Notes: generated by a model from the sequence alone, not told the origin. DNA of 64,000 nucleotides from Paenibacillus sp. DCT19 (GCF_003268635.1 NZ_CP029639.1:1809501-1873500), one strand, 5' to 3'; counted from the stretch's first letter, positions 34,389 to 43,088 are shown. Translations and numbers: made by a program.

Positions 34389-34463
34389 GAAGTAGTTGTG
34401 AAAAGATTATTTCTCATTCAGATACGAGTTTTCTGAGACAGGGATGTTAAAAGTTCTAGTCAT

Positions 34464-34497
34464 TAAAAAACCAGTTGATAATGAGCAACTGGTTCTT
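34464..34497 (-). terminator. Terminator of the SpoIIAA-like gene
   Basis: On the minus strand AACCAGTTG, eight-base loop, CAACTGGTTTTTT: nine-bp perfect stem and T-run, immediately after the minus-strand gene. Confidence 0.85.
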
Positions 34498-34504
34498 CCT
34501 AAAT

Positions 34505-34882
34505 TTATATGGAGTATTCCTTCAACCACTTCAATGCTTGTTCATCATCAGCAAAGAATTTAACGGATTCGGTCGTATTTGATTGTTCTAAATAGTTCAT
34601 GATCTCGCCTTCTTCAAGGAGAAAAGCAATAGCCTGAGTGTGTTGCAGAAGCTGTTTGTTGAAGAACTTATCCTTCCAAGCCTTTTGCACAGAAAAATGA
34701 TCTGGAATGTATCCTTTTCGATCGACCAACAATTTAAATGTCCGACCTTCGGAAACAAATTGCTGGCAAGCTTGCTCGAAACCTACAAACCATTCGTTAA
34801 CGTCATCTGTAGTAATCTTACCAGTTAGGTGAGTAACGATTAAATCTGCTGAAATGGTTGTGCTGATATTTTGCTTGTTAAT
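34505..34882 (-). CDS. SpoIIAA-like (STAS-fold) protein, probable ATT start
   Basis: 125 residues if initiated at ATT 34880-34882. The open frame extends well upstream of the first ATG (34730) and reads INKQNISTTISADLIVTHLT, then GKITTDDVNEWFVGFEQACQ, the normal start of SpoIIAA-like proteins. The C-terminus SVKFFADDEQALKWLKEYS is the family's vrvF..e.eAl.WL ending. The only start codon with a ribosome site (AAGGGAG, 10 nt away) is this ATT; an in-frame TGA lies just upstream. STAS-fold members of this family act in membrane or stress functions not well defined. Single-gene unit with its own terminator. Confidence 0.7.
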   Translation of the reverse strand: MNKQNISTTISADLIVTHLTGKITTDDVNEWFVGFEQACQQFVSEGRTFKLLVDRKGYIPDHFSVQKAWKDKFFNKQLLQHTQAIAFLLEEGEIMNYLEQSNTTESVKFFADDEQALKWLKEYSI

Positions 34883-34995
34883 TTGGAATCATCTCCCTTA
34901 GATATCATTATACGAATTAGAGGGCTGGAATCAATTATTATGACTGCCAACGATGTATGATTTTATGGATGAGCTTGATATGGAGGGGATTTAAC

Positions 34996-35715
34996 ATGAT
35001 AACCAAGAAGATGCCAGGTCAAGGAATTCAAAATGATCATTTTCCTAATCATATCGCTATGATGATGGATGGCAATGGTCGATGGGCTAAACAGCGTGGA
35101 TTACCACGAACGGCAGGGCATTATGCTGGTATGAAAACGATGCGGAAAATTATTCGGATCTGTTGCAAGATGAATTTGAAATATCTCACGCTGTATGCAT
35201 TCTCCTCTGAGAACTGGAAGCGCCCCAAGGATGAAGTGGATTATATTCTGAGTTTACCAGAGCAATTTTTTGATGAAGCAACGTTGCAGGAATTTGACGA
35301 AAATAACATCCGAGTACAATTTCTGGGGGATATTCGTAAATTCTCGACGGGGTTAACGGATATGATGCAATCAACTGTGGAACGAACCAGGAACAATGAT
35401 GGAATGATCTTGAATTTTGCGATGAATTATGGAGGTAGGGCTGATATTATGCATGCCATGGAACAAATAGTGGCATCCGGCATTCATCCAGATGAGATAA
35501 CGGAAGAGCTGTTCGAATCGTATTTGTATACCGAGGGTCAACCTTCACCTGAACTCATCATTCGTACAAGTGGGGAGATCCGTCTGAGCAACTTTCTGCT
35601 ATGGCAGTCAGCCACCTCCGAACTATGGTTTACGCCAACCTACTGGCCAGATTTTAATCAAAAGTTACTGGACAGTGCGATTCAGGAGTACATCGAACGA
35701 AAAACAAGAGAATGA
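34996..35715 (+). CDS. uppS: Isoprenyl transferase (UppS family, second-copy type)
   Basis: 239-residue cis-prenyltransferase that extends farnesyl diphosphate with isopentenyl diphosphate, giving undecaprenyl diphosphate or a shorter product. Catalytic Asp25 in MMMDGNGRWAKQRGLPR, then YLTLYAFSSENWKRPKDEV and LIIRTSGEIRLSNFLLWQ are all present. ATG 34996 has GGAGGGG. It stands alone, not in the usual frr-uppS-cdsA context, so it is probably a paralog beside a chromosomal uppS; its product length could differ. Confidence 0.92.
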   Translation: MITKKMPGQGIQNDHFPNHIAMMMDGNGRWAKQRGLPRTAGHYAGMKTMRKIIRICCKMNLKYLTLYAFSSENWKRPKDEVDYILSLPEQFFDEATLQEFDENNIRVQFLGDIRKFSTGLTDMMQSTVERTRNNDGMILNFAMNYGGRADIMHAMEQIVASGIHPDEITEELFESYLYTEGQPSPELIIRTSGEIRLSNFLLWQSATSELWFTPTYWPDFNQKLLDSAIQEYIERKTRE

Positions 35716-35772
35716 TCGTTTAGCTTTGCAATCAAAGAGTTGAATTTCCTTTGAAATTAGGAGGGATGAAAT

Positions 35773-36138
35773 ATGATCTATCGTAGGAAGACGTACATCA
35801 TATATTCTTCATTTGTTGAGGAATTTAATGCTTTGTTTAATGAAATCTTGCTGCCTTCACAGCAGAAATATGGTGCAAGATTGATAGGAAGATGGCATAT
35901 GCCCATCGATGATGAGATTAGCGAGATTTTTGCGATGTGGGAGTACGATTCAATGGAACAATATGAACAGATTGAAGAACAGATTAAGGCAGATGAAGCG
36001 CATGTTAATCGGGTTCAGGCGCGGTGTGACCTTATAGGAAGAGATCGTATAAAAACTGCATGGCGAGAAAATATCCAGCAACAGTTCTTCACTTCTACAG
36101 TAGATAGAAAGGATACCATTTTATCGCCTCGACCTTAA
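35773..36138 (+). CDS. NIPSNAP family protein
   Basis: 121 residues with the dimeric ferredoxin-like fold of NIPSNAP proteins: MIYRRKTYIIYSSFVEEFNA, then LLPSQQKYGARLIGRWHMPI and EIFAMWEYDSMEQYEQIEEQ. No catalytic residues are established for the family. GGAGGG upstream of the ATG. Follows the UppS gene by 57 bp with no terminator between. Confidence 0.75.
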   Translation: MIYRRKTYIIYSSFVEEFNALFNEILLPSQQKYGARLIGRWHMPIDDEISEIFAMWEYDSMEQYEQIEEQIKADEAHVNRVQARCDLIGRDRIKTAWRENIQQQFFTSTVDRKDTILSPRP

Positions 36139-36170
36139 TCAGATGATAAAGTCCAATGAAAGGGTGAGTC

Positions 36171-36467
36171 GTGTTGGCAGAAACCAATAAAACATTACGA
36201 ACATGTGCACAAGGTCACCAATATTATAAAAGCAGCGACTGTCCTACATGTCCAGAATGCGAGAAGAAACACAAACCCCTAACGGGATTTTTAAGTCTTC
36301 TTAGTGCACCGGCTCGGCGGGCATTGGAGCATGAAGGGATCACAACGCTAGAGAAGCTTTCTAATTATCGTGAGAAGGATATTTTGAAGTTGCATGGTAT
36401 CGGGCCTTCCTCAATGCCGAGCCTTCGCAAGTCCATGGAGGAAGAAGGGTTACGCTTCAAAGATTAA
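36171..36467 (+). CDS. Zinc-ribbon and helix-hairpin-helix protein (RNAP alpha-CTD-like)
   Basis: 98 residues from GTG 36171 (or TTG 36174). N-terminal zinc ribbon CAQGHQYYKSSDCPTCPECE, then ALEHEGITTLEKLSNYREKD and LKLHGIGPSSMPSLRKSM, the two helix-hairpin-helix motifs found at the C-terminus of RNA polymerase alpha. It may bind DNA or RNA nonspecifically. GGGTGAG upstream. The next gene follows after 37 bp. Confidence 0.75.
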   Translation: MLAETNKTLRTCAQGHQYYKSSDCPTCPECEKKHKPLTGFLSLLSAPARRALEHEGITTLEKLSNYREKDILKLHGIGPSSMPSLRKSMEEEGLRFKD

Positions 36468-36504
36468 TTTCAACATCAATTTAATTAATAGGGGGCTTAT
36501 ATCC

Positions 36505-37083
36505 ATGAAGACGATTGCGAGTTACTTTGATCCATTCCCTATCCTGGAAACAGAGCGTACACGTTTACGACCAATCACGTATTCAGATCTGGATGATATG
36601 TACGGCTACTGTTCTCACCCGGATGTCTCCCGTTATACCACATGGGACAAGCATGAGAGCAAGGCGGATACAAAGGGCTTTATTGATTTTATCTTAAGTC
36701 GGTATGAAGCTGATCAGTTGGGGCCATGGGGAATCGAGTATAAGCCAACTGGGAAGCTGATTGGTAGCTGCAATTATCTAAATTGCGATAGTCATACGAT
36801 GAAAGTTGAAATAGGGTATGTTCTCTCAAATGATTATTGGAATAAAGGTATTATGACCGAGGTTGTGAACCGAATCATTCAATTTGGTTTTACAGAAGTA
36901 GGTCTTGTAAGGATTCAGGCGATGTGTATGGTCAACAATACAGGTTCCGCAAAGGTTATGGAGAAAACGGGTATGAAGTTCGAAGGAATTCTGCGTAATT
37001 ATGCCAAGGTGAAGCAAGAGCTCCATGACTTGAACATGTACGCTATTACCATCGAAGATTACAGATCGCTAAGAGGTGTATGA
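36505..37083 (+). CDS. GNAT N-acetyltransferase, RimJ/RimL type
   Basis: 192 residues from ATG 36505 with AGGGGG upstream; a longer frame from 36394 overlaps the previous gene and has no site. RimL-type layout: ILETERTRLRPITYSDLDDM at the start, EIGYVLSNDYWNKGIMTEVV for acetyl-CoA, and MVNNTGSAKVMEKTGMKFEG with the typical NxxSxxxxEKxGF pattern. Substrate could be ribosomal protein, antibiotic or small molecule. Confidence 0.88.
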   Translation: MKTIASYFDPFPILETERTRLRPITYSDLDDMYGYCSHPDVSRYTTWDKHESKADTKGFIDFILSRYEADQLGPWGIEYKPTGKLIGSCNYLNCDSHTMKVEIGYVLSNDYWNKGIMTEVVNRIIQFGFTEVGLVRIQAMCMVNNTGSAKVMEKTGMKFEGILRNYAKVKQELHDLNMYAITIEDYRSLRGV

Positions 37084-37117
37084 ATGGAGGATATTATGAG
37101 GAAAGGAGGAGAACCAT

Positions 37118-37678
37118 ATGCACTTTTATTGCAATTGCGGCAATCGCATTTCAGACACAACCGATTATTTATCTTATAAGGGATATATCATCTCAGATCA
37201 GGACGAGTTTGATTTTCTGGATGAGATTGATCGAGCCATTGAGCAATCGGGGCCTTCCGCGGAAGACAAAGAGAGCGCAGCGATGAAAGTCAGAAGGTTG
37301 TGGGGCGATCTGACTCGAACGGTTTATCAATGTCCAGAATGTGGAACGATTTACATGGATAATGATAAGAATCAGTTAAGAGGGTTTACTAGGGGTAACG
37401 AGAACACGGAGAAAAATCTATTACGCTCTGCAAAAGGCGATGCATGGCCAGGATTCATCTATGGCGATTGGGTTGATCAGAAGCCGGAATGGAGAGAGAA
37501 AGGTTACATACATGCCTCTATTCTGCAAGAGATGAAGATTTACGAAGATTGGGAGAGTCTTGAATGCGACTATATGGTGTTATTTCAGGAGTTGAAGGAT
37601 AAGAACCTTTTACGATCAGGTCTATTGAAGAAAAATGGAGAATGGATTCATTCATGGTGGAGAGATCAGGAGTCATAG
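37118..37678 (+). CDS. Hypothetical protein with CxxC zinc-binding segments
   Basis: 186 residues, GGAGGAGA before the ATG. The N-terminus MHFYCNCGNRISDTTDYLSY and the segment YQCPECGTIYMDND give two Cys pairs about 65 residues apart, a split zinc ribbon. The C-terminal half is charged and Trp-rich (WPGFIYGDWVDQKPEWREKG). Resembles small uncharacterised cytoplasmic proteins of immunity-type arrays. Not recognised further. Confidence 0.6.
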   Translation: MHFYCNCGNRISDTTDYLSYKGYIISDQDEFDFLDEIDRAIEQSGPSAEDKESAAMKVRRLWGDLTRTVYQCPECGTIYMDNDKNQLRGFTRGNENTEKNLLRSAKGDAWPGFIYGDWVDQKPEWREKGYIHASILQEMKIYEDWESLECDYMVLFQELKDKNLLRSGLLKKNGEWIHSWWRDQES

Positions 37679-37720
37679 AATCATAACTAATAACTACATA
37701 GAATAGGAAGTGTTAGTGTA

Positions 37721-38227
37721 ATGCAACCACATACAGAAGAGCAAAAAGTAGATTATCGCCCGTTAGGTATATCTGGGCTTGGTGGGTGGCTGGTTCTTGT
37801 ACAGATTGGACTTTATCTTACAATGATTATGGTTCTAGTCCAATTATTTCGGTACTCCTTAACAGCTTTGAACCCAGAGACATGGGAGATTTTAACGTCG
37901 AACCAATCGAGCTTTTACCACCCTTGGTGGGGGCCGATCATTATGTTTGAAGCCACATATAATGCGCTGTTCTTCGTATTTAGCATAGTTACGCTTGTTA
38001 TGTTTTATCGAAAGAAATCTGTATTCCCTCGTCTGATGATCATATTTTATAGTGTTAGTTTAGCTGTGAGCATCATCGATTATCTGTTGTTGCTTCAGAT
38101 TCCTATTGCGAGAGAACTTGAGGATGGAAGTGGGTTAACCGGAATTGTAAGGTTGGTTATCACCTGCGCAATATGGATTCCTTATTTTATTAAATCTGAA
38201 CGAGTTCGGAATACGTTTATCCGGTAA
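37721..38227 (+). CDS. DUF2569 family membrane protein
   Basis: 168 residues with four transmembrane helices (about 22-43, 69-90, 100-120 and 134-152). The family marks are the GLGGWLVLVQIGLY start and the C-terminal IWIPYFIKSERVRNTFI. Function of DUF2569 is unknown. Ribosome site AGGAAG. 131 bp separate it from the radical SAM gene. Confidence 0.8.
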   Translation: MQPHTEEQKVDYRPLGISGLGGWLVLVQIGLYLTMIMVLVQLFRYSLTALNPETWEILTSNQSSFYHPWWGPIIMFEATYNALFFVFSIVTLVMFYRKKSVFPRLMIIFYSVSLAVSIIDYLLLLQIPIARELEDGSGLTGIVRLVITCAIWIPYFIKSERVRNTFIR

Positions 38228-38358
38228 GCGGGAGATATATTAATTAGACAAACCTAAACATCATGAACGTACATAATGTCATATCGGGCATCACCTGTAA
38301 TCCGTTATAATCTCCAAGTTGAAAAACATGGAATAACGCAATCAGGAGGTACACCGAA

Positions 38359-39324
38359 TTGGCAGCTAAAAATAGGTATAAATCACTTGAACTTGAAACG
38401 CCCGGCGTATATGAGCTTGAAGGATTGGAAGTGGGAGTGACATCCAATTGTAATTACAAATGCGACTATTGCTGTGCATATAATCGAGATGATGGAGAAT
38501 GTATTAGTGCTCAGGAGGTTATCCGGATTATCAGTGAGCTTCCACGGCTCAAACGAGTGCGTTTGTCTGGGGGAGAAGTGACCCTGAAATATCAGGACTG
38601 TTTGGAGATTGTGACGTATTGTGCAGCCCATGGCATTGACACACAGTTGAATACAAATGCAACCTTGCTGACAGAAGAACGAATACATGCTTTGCGTGAT
38701 GCAGGATTATCCAATATTCATATTTCGTTTAACTATACGGAACCAGACGCGTATGCAGCGTATTACCGGGTACATCCAAGGATGTATGAACGGTTGGAGC
38801 AGAACATTCGTCTGTGTACCGAAGCAGGATTAGAGACGGTGCTGGAAACTCTGCTATTTGAAGGCACGCAAGCGAATATGCGAGCCATTAGTGAGAAGGT
38901 CTACGACATGGGCGTTCGCATTCATGAGATTCAGAACAGCATTGTGATGCCACATAGCAATTGGAGTCAGATTACACCGAAGGAATCTCTTGTTCATTCC
39001 GTTAGGGAACTCATTACACATAAGAAGCCGGATACGACCCTTTATTTCACGTGCATGGATCGCTTTGCCGATCAATTAGGTTTCCGAGAGGAACCTGGCG
39101 TTTATTTCTCGAATTGTGTGGACGGAACCAAGCAGCTGCATTTACATGGAAACGGGGATATCCTCATCTGTGAATTATGCCACCCGGTGGTCATCGGTAA
39201 TATCTATCAAGGTACATCCCTAATAGATATCTATTCGAACCAACCCCGTGCGTTATCTGATTTTCTAGAAAAGTTGCCTTGTCCGGCATACGATGCACTT
39301 TTCCCCAATGAACAAAACGCATAA
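38359..39324 (+). CDS. Radical SAM protein with SPASM-like C-terminus
   Basis: 321 residues from TTG 38359 behind AGGAGGT. The [4Fe-4S] cluster motif is C31NYKC35DYC38 in VTSNCNYKCDYCCAYN; RLSGGEVTL binds SAM. The C-terminal part FSNCVDGTKQLHLHGNGD and ILICELCHPVVIGNI has three more cysteines and the GD...C...IGN pattern of SPASM domains, which hold extra clusters. SPASM enzymes often modify peptides. No precursor peptide gene with a ribosome site was found within 130 bp upstream or the downstream gap, so the substrate is open. Confidence 0.85.
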   Translation: MAAKNRYKSLELETPGVYELEGLEVGVTSNCNYKCDYCCAYNRDDGECISAQEVIRIISELPRLKRVRLSGGEVTLKYQDCLEIVTYCAAHGIDTQLNTNATLLTEERIHALRDAGLSNIHISFNYTEPDAYAAYYRVHPRMYERLEQNIRLCTEAGLETVLETLLFEGTQANMRAISEKVYDMGVRIHEIQNSIVMPHSNWSQITPKESLVHSVRELITHKKPDTTLYFTCMDRFADQLGFREEPGVYFSNCVDGTKQLHLHGNGDILICELCHPVVIGNIYQGTSLIDIYSNQPRALSDFLEKLPCPAYDALFPNEQNA

Positions 39325-39415
39325 TCGAAGTAAAAGCACCGGGCAGGTTACTCCTGCCAATATGTTGTAGATTGTTAATTGAGATTTATTTGAGATGCGG
39401 TCGTCATCTTACCTG

Positions 39416-39463
39416 TAGAAGGTTATCTGGACTCCTAGAGCGGAGAAAGGGTAACCTTTTTCT
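39416..39463 (+). terminator. Terminator after the radical SAM gene
   Basis: AAGGTTATC and GGGTAACCTT, with an inner CTCC/GGAG hairpin, followed by TTTTCTTTT. Confidence 0.75.
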
Positions 39464-39549
39464 TTTGCAAATTGATATCTATACCAGTCTAGATAATATC
39501 TAATCCAATCCTCTATAACAAAGAAATCGACAGCGGAGTAATAGCAATC

Positions 39550-39568
39550 TCTGAATGATCTATTCAGA
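39550..39568. promoter_or_regulatory. Inverted repeat before the glycosidase/glycosyltransferase genes
   Basis: TCTGAAT, five bases, ATTCAGA: a perfect 7-bp dyad 60 bp before the ATG at 39629. Possible operator; no matching regulator gene is adjacent. The rest of 39464-39628 shows nothing else. Confidence 0.35.
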
Positions 39569-39628
39569 TTCATTTAAGCTACTCAGCCTATTATGGCTGT
39601 AAGAACTTAGATGAAGAGGTGAGCTTCC

Positions 39629-40659
39629 ATGTTGAAGATCTATGAGAAACCAACCAAGCAAGATTCATATAGAAGAGAAAATGACCCAGGAAGTTCGGAC
39701 AAACACAATCCCCGAAACGGCTGCGGAAATGGTTAATTGTTACGCTAATCCTTAGCATAACGATTGGTTCCATACTCTATAGTCTAGCTGACCGTTATTT
39801 GATCAGGCATGTGGAAGTGGTCGTTGCCGACGACACAACTAACACTGCATCTCTTGCATCAAATGAGACCACACAGACAAGCAGTGAAGTGAATGCAACA
39901 TCGGATGACTGGAACTATACCAGTGATGATATGCAGATTAACATTGAGAAAGTTCAGACCGGGACGGGTTCGGATCAGATTACTTATTATGTAGCGGATG
40001 TGACGGTAGCTGACGCAAGTAGTCTGCGCACAGCACTGGCGGATAACAGCTTTGGCACGAACATTATTGAGAACACATCTGATATTGCTGCTGCGAATAA
40101 CGCGATCTTTGCCATCAATGGTGATTATTACGGCTTCCGAGATGATGGCGTTATTATCCGTAACGGTACAGTATACCGGGATAGTCCAACCCGTGATGCA
40201 CTCGCATTGTTCAATGACGGTACGATCAAGACTTATAACGAGACCGAAGTTTCTTCCTCAGAGCTACTTGCTGAAGGAGTGACCAATACGTTATCTTTTG
40301 GACCTATTCTAATTCAGAATGGTGAGATTGTGAGTGATTTTAGTAGTGTGAAAATCGATACCAACTTCGGCAACCGCTCTATACAGGACGCGAATCCCCG
40401 CACGGCCATAGGAATGATTGCTCCGAATCACTATGTGTTCGTCGTAGTGGATGGACGCCAGGATGAGAGTCGTGGTATGACACTGGCTGAACTTGCTGCT
40501 GTGATGAAAGACTTGGGCGCAACCGAGGCCTACAACTTGGACGGTGGAGGATCGTCGACAATGTACTTTATGGGCAGAGTTGTCAATAATCCGCTGGGGA
40601 GAAATCAGGAACGCGGCGTCAGTGACATCCTGTATCTCAAGGAGGGTGAAGCATCATGA
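39629..40659 (+). pseudogene. Phosphodiester glycosidase (NAGPA domain) membrane protein, with frameshift
   Basis: Signal-anchored extracellular protein. ATG 39629 with GAGGTGA opens MLKIYEKPTKQDSYRRE but ends at a TAA near 39736. Adding one C to CCCC (39709-39712) gives NPPKRLRKWLIVTLILSITI and the rest of the gene, which runs to 40659. The NAGPA domain is intact: AINGDYYGFRDDGVIIRNG, PRTAIGMIAPNHYVFVVVDG and NLDGGGSSTMYFMG. Such domains hydrolyse phosphodiester-linked sugars in exopolysaccharide processing. The GT2 gene overlaps its end by 4 bp. Confidence 0.85.
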
Positions 40660-41672
40660 CCATATTAATTCCTGCATATGAACCAGATGTTCGTTTACTG
40701 AATCTTATTTTGCAATTACAGACATTTGGTCTTGGTCCCATTGTGATCGTGGATGATGGCAGCGGACCTGCGTACCGAGGAATATTTGAAACGGCCGAGG
40801 CGTATGGATGCACCGTGCTCACACATATCGTTAATTTGGGGAAAGGGCAGGCACTCAAGACGGGGTTTCAACACATTCGGGAGAGCAACACGACAGGTTA
40901 TGTTGTCTGTGCGGATAGTGATGGACAGCATCTCCCGCATGATATTAAACGAATATTCGATGTGTTGCAGGAGCAACAGACACCTGGCATCGTACTTGGC
41001 AGCCGTCAGTTCAGTGGGAGAATTCCACTGCGCAGCCGATTTGGTAACACGGTTACCCGGGGTGTGTTTGCTCTTACGACAGGCACCAAAGTATATGATA
41101 CACAGACAGGCCTACGGGGGTTTCCATATTCTATGTTAGGCTGGCTGCTTCAGATTCCTGGGGAACGATTTGAATATGAGATGAACATGCTGTTGACTGC
41201 ACACCAAGAAGGGTATGTAATTACCGAGGAGTATATTGATACGGTGTACCTGGATCATAATCGTTCGTCTCATTTCCGCCCATTGGTCGATTCGTTACGA
41301 ATCTATCTGCCAATCCTTAAATTTAGCACGTCTTCGGTTGTATCGGCGCTGATCGATTTTGCCCTATTATTCATTATTCAATATTTCACACATCATCTAT
41401 TTCTGGCCGTGGTTACCGCGAGATTGTGCAGTTCAATCTTCAACTATACAGTTAACCGGAAGTATGTGTTCACAAGGGGACAAACGTCCAAGGTTCACCA
41501 ATCGTTCCCCAAATATTTTGCACTCGTCATCCTCGTGCTACTATTGAATTATGGTCTGCTGTACTTCTATAACGAAACCTTAATTCTTCCGCTCATTGCG
41601 GCAAAATTGTTGACAGAGGCTTCAATCTTCCTGTTCAGTTATTGGGCACAGCGTCGATTTGTTTATTCGTAA
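40656..41672 (+). CDS. GT2 glycosyltransferase fused to a GtrA-like membrane domain
   Basis: 338 residues. The N-terminal GT2 domain (about 1-215) has ILIPAYEP, IVIVDDGSG, VNLGKGQALKTGF and CADSDGQH (DXD-type metal site). The C-terminal 120 residues form four helices of the GtrA type, NYTVNRKYVFTRG and SYWAQRRFVYS being the family's NF..NR.wVF pattern. DPMS/GtrA fusions transfer a sugar to polyprenyl phosphate and flip it. ATGA overlap couples it to the upstream glycosidase, so the pair probably decorates a cell-wall or exopolymer. Confidence 0.92.
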   Translation: MTILIPAYEPDVRLLNLILQLQTFGLGPIVIVDDGSGPAYRGIFETAEAYGCTVLTHIVNLGKGQALKTGFQHIRESNTTGYVVCADSDGQHLPHDIKRIFDVLQEQQTPGIVLGSRQFSGRIPLRSRFGNTVTRGVFALTTGTKVYDTQTGLRGFPYSMLGWLLQIPGERFEYEMNMLLTAHQEGYVITEEYIDTVYLDHNRSSHFRPLVDSLRIYLPILKFSTSSVVSALIDFALLFIIQYFTHHLFLAVVTARLCSSIFNYTVNRKYVFTRGQTSKVHQSFPKYFALVILVLLLNYGLLYFYNETLILPLIAAKLLTEASIFLFSYWAQRRFVYS

Positions 41673-41691
41673 GCGCATCATGAATCACATC

Positions 41692-41724
41692 AGGTTAGCC
41701 AGTACATACTGGTTAGCCTTTTTG
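41692..41724 (+). terminator. Rho-independent terminator
   Basis: AGGTTAGCCAGTA and TACTGGTTAGCCT pair with two G-U pairs, then TTTTTGTTTTT. Confidence 0.85.
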
Positions 41725-41814
41725 TTTTTATTAGTCAAAAGCATTTCTTATCGACTACAATATGGGTTACGATGTAATAAGCCAGAAGTAAACCTCTTAT
41801 AAAGGAGCTTATCT

Positions 41815-42522
41815 ATGTATTTAAAAAGTGTAGAGTTGTTGCACGATCAAGTTAGCCAAAAGAACCAGCATCCGTTCGATATTCCAACTGTCGCTTCTTT
41901 GGGACGGCTTGAGTTCAAGCGCAACATTACATTTTTTGTAGGTGAAAATGGCTCTGGTAAATCTACGCTACTAGAAGGTATTGCTTATCAATGCGGGTTC
42001 AATACGGCTGGAGGCGGGCGCAACAATTATTATGATACGCATGCATCCGAATCTTCATTAGGACATTACTTGCGTCTAGGGTGGTTGCCCAAAATATCCA
42101 ATGGTTTCTTCATGCGCTCCGAATCCTTCTATCAATTTGCATCACATGTCGAGGAGGTTGGTTCTCTTAAACACTATGGAGGTCAATCCTTACATAAACA
42201 ATCGCACGGCGAGTCCTTTCTGAGCTTATTCATGAACCGGTTCAATTCAAAAGGAATCTATTTGTTAGATGAGCCAGAGGCGGCATTATCCCCGGCGAGA
42301 CAGCTATCGTTACTGCGTATTCTGCATGACCTTTCGGATACCTCTCAGTTCATTATTGCAACGCACTCTCCGATTATTCTGGGTTACCCCGGAGCAAGCA
42401 TACTGAGCTTCGATCATGGCTCCATTCAGGAAGTGGAGTACGAGGATACCGAGCATGTTCAGATTACCCGCAGTTTCTTGGAGAACCGAGACCGGATGCT
42501 GAAGGAGTTACTTAGAGATTAA
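41815..42522 (+). CDS. AAA ATPase, small ABC-like (AAA_23 type)
   Basis: 235 residues. Walker A GENGSGKST at 43-51, a signature-like QSHGESFLSLF, and Walker B GIYLLDEPEAALSP followed by FIIATHSPIILGYPG with the switch His. This is the compact RecF/ABC-like ATPase type found alone or with nucleases. No nuclease or membrane partner is adjacent, so the partner is unknown. Ribosome site AAAGGAG. The terminator upstream makes it a new transcript. Confidence 0.88.
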   Translation: MYLKSVELLHDQVSQKNQHPFDIPTVASLGRLEFKRNITFFVGENGSGKSTLLEGIAYQCGFNTAGGGRNNYYDTHASESSLGHYLRLGWLPKISNGFFMRSESFYQFASHVEEVGSLKHYGGQSLHKQSHGESFLSLFMNRFNSKGIYLLDEPEAALSPARQLSLLRILHDLSDTSQFIIATHSPIILGYPGASILSFDHGSIQEVEYEDTEHVQITRSFLENRDRMLKELLRD

Positions 42523-42557
42523 TCATTAGTACATATGGACATTAAGGAGGAAGTTTA

Positions 42558-43046
42558 GTGAAAATAGGTTTGTTGATTGTCGATATGCAAGAACATATTG
42601 TACGGAATCGAGTAGAGCAGTCCAAGATCGATCGCGCATGTGAGTATATCAATCACGTTGCAGATGCGCTTCGTTCACAGAATCATGTGGTGGTTCAGAT
42701 TCAGGATGTAGAAGGTATGGATGAAGCTAAACCAGAGGAATACCGCTGTATTCCTGAGATCGATGTGAAGCATGGCGACCTAGCCATCACCAAACAAAAT
42801 TCCAATGCGTTCTGGCAGACGGAACTGGAGCAGGTGCTGCAAAGTCAGAATGTAGAGCTGGTCATTATCTCCGGATTTGCGGTAGAGGAATGCGTGACTT
42901 TTACGTATCATGGAGCAGAGGAACGAGGTTTCAAGCCGGTTCTATTACAGAATGGGATTCTAAGTGCACACTCGGATGCGATAACTTCAGCGCTTCGGGA
43001 TCGTAACGTAGTGTCCTATCTTGTAATCGATTATTTGGTGAAATAA
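42558..43046 (+). CDS. Isochorismatase-family cysteine hydrolase
   Basis: 162 residues with the Rossmann-like hydrolase fold. The catalytic triad is complete: Asp9 (LLIVDMQEH), Lys79 (AITKQNSNAFW) and Cys112 in SGFAVEECVTFTYHGAEERG. Members cleave amides such as nicotinamide or other small molecules. GGAGGAAG precedes the start. Spacing of 35 bp from the ATPase gene suggests one transcript, ended by the terminator at 43060. Confidence 0.9.
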   Translation: MKIGLLIVDMQEHIVRNRVEQSKIDRACEYINHVADALRSQNHVVVQIQDVEGMDEAKPEEYRCIPEIDVKHGDLAITKQNSNAFWQTELEQVLQSQNVELVIISGFAVEECVTFTYHGAEERGFKPVLLQNGILSAHSDAITSALRDRNVVSYLVIDYLVK

Positions 43047-43059
43047 GTGTAGACTTGAT

Positions 43060-43088
43060 AGGAATCGGCCTTGGTCGGTTCCTTTTTT
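43060..43088 (+). terminator. Rho-independent terminator
   Basis: GGAATCGG, CCTTGG loop, TCGGTTCC and TTTTTT with G-U pairing. Confidence 0.75.

Noticed and set aside
38229..38358. Precursor peptide for the radical SAM protein (15-codon ATG frame near 38262)
   Set aside because: No ribosome site and no core-like sequence.
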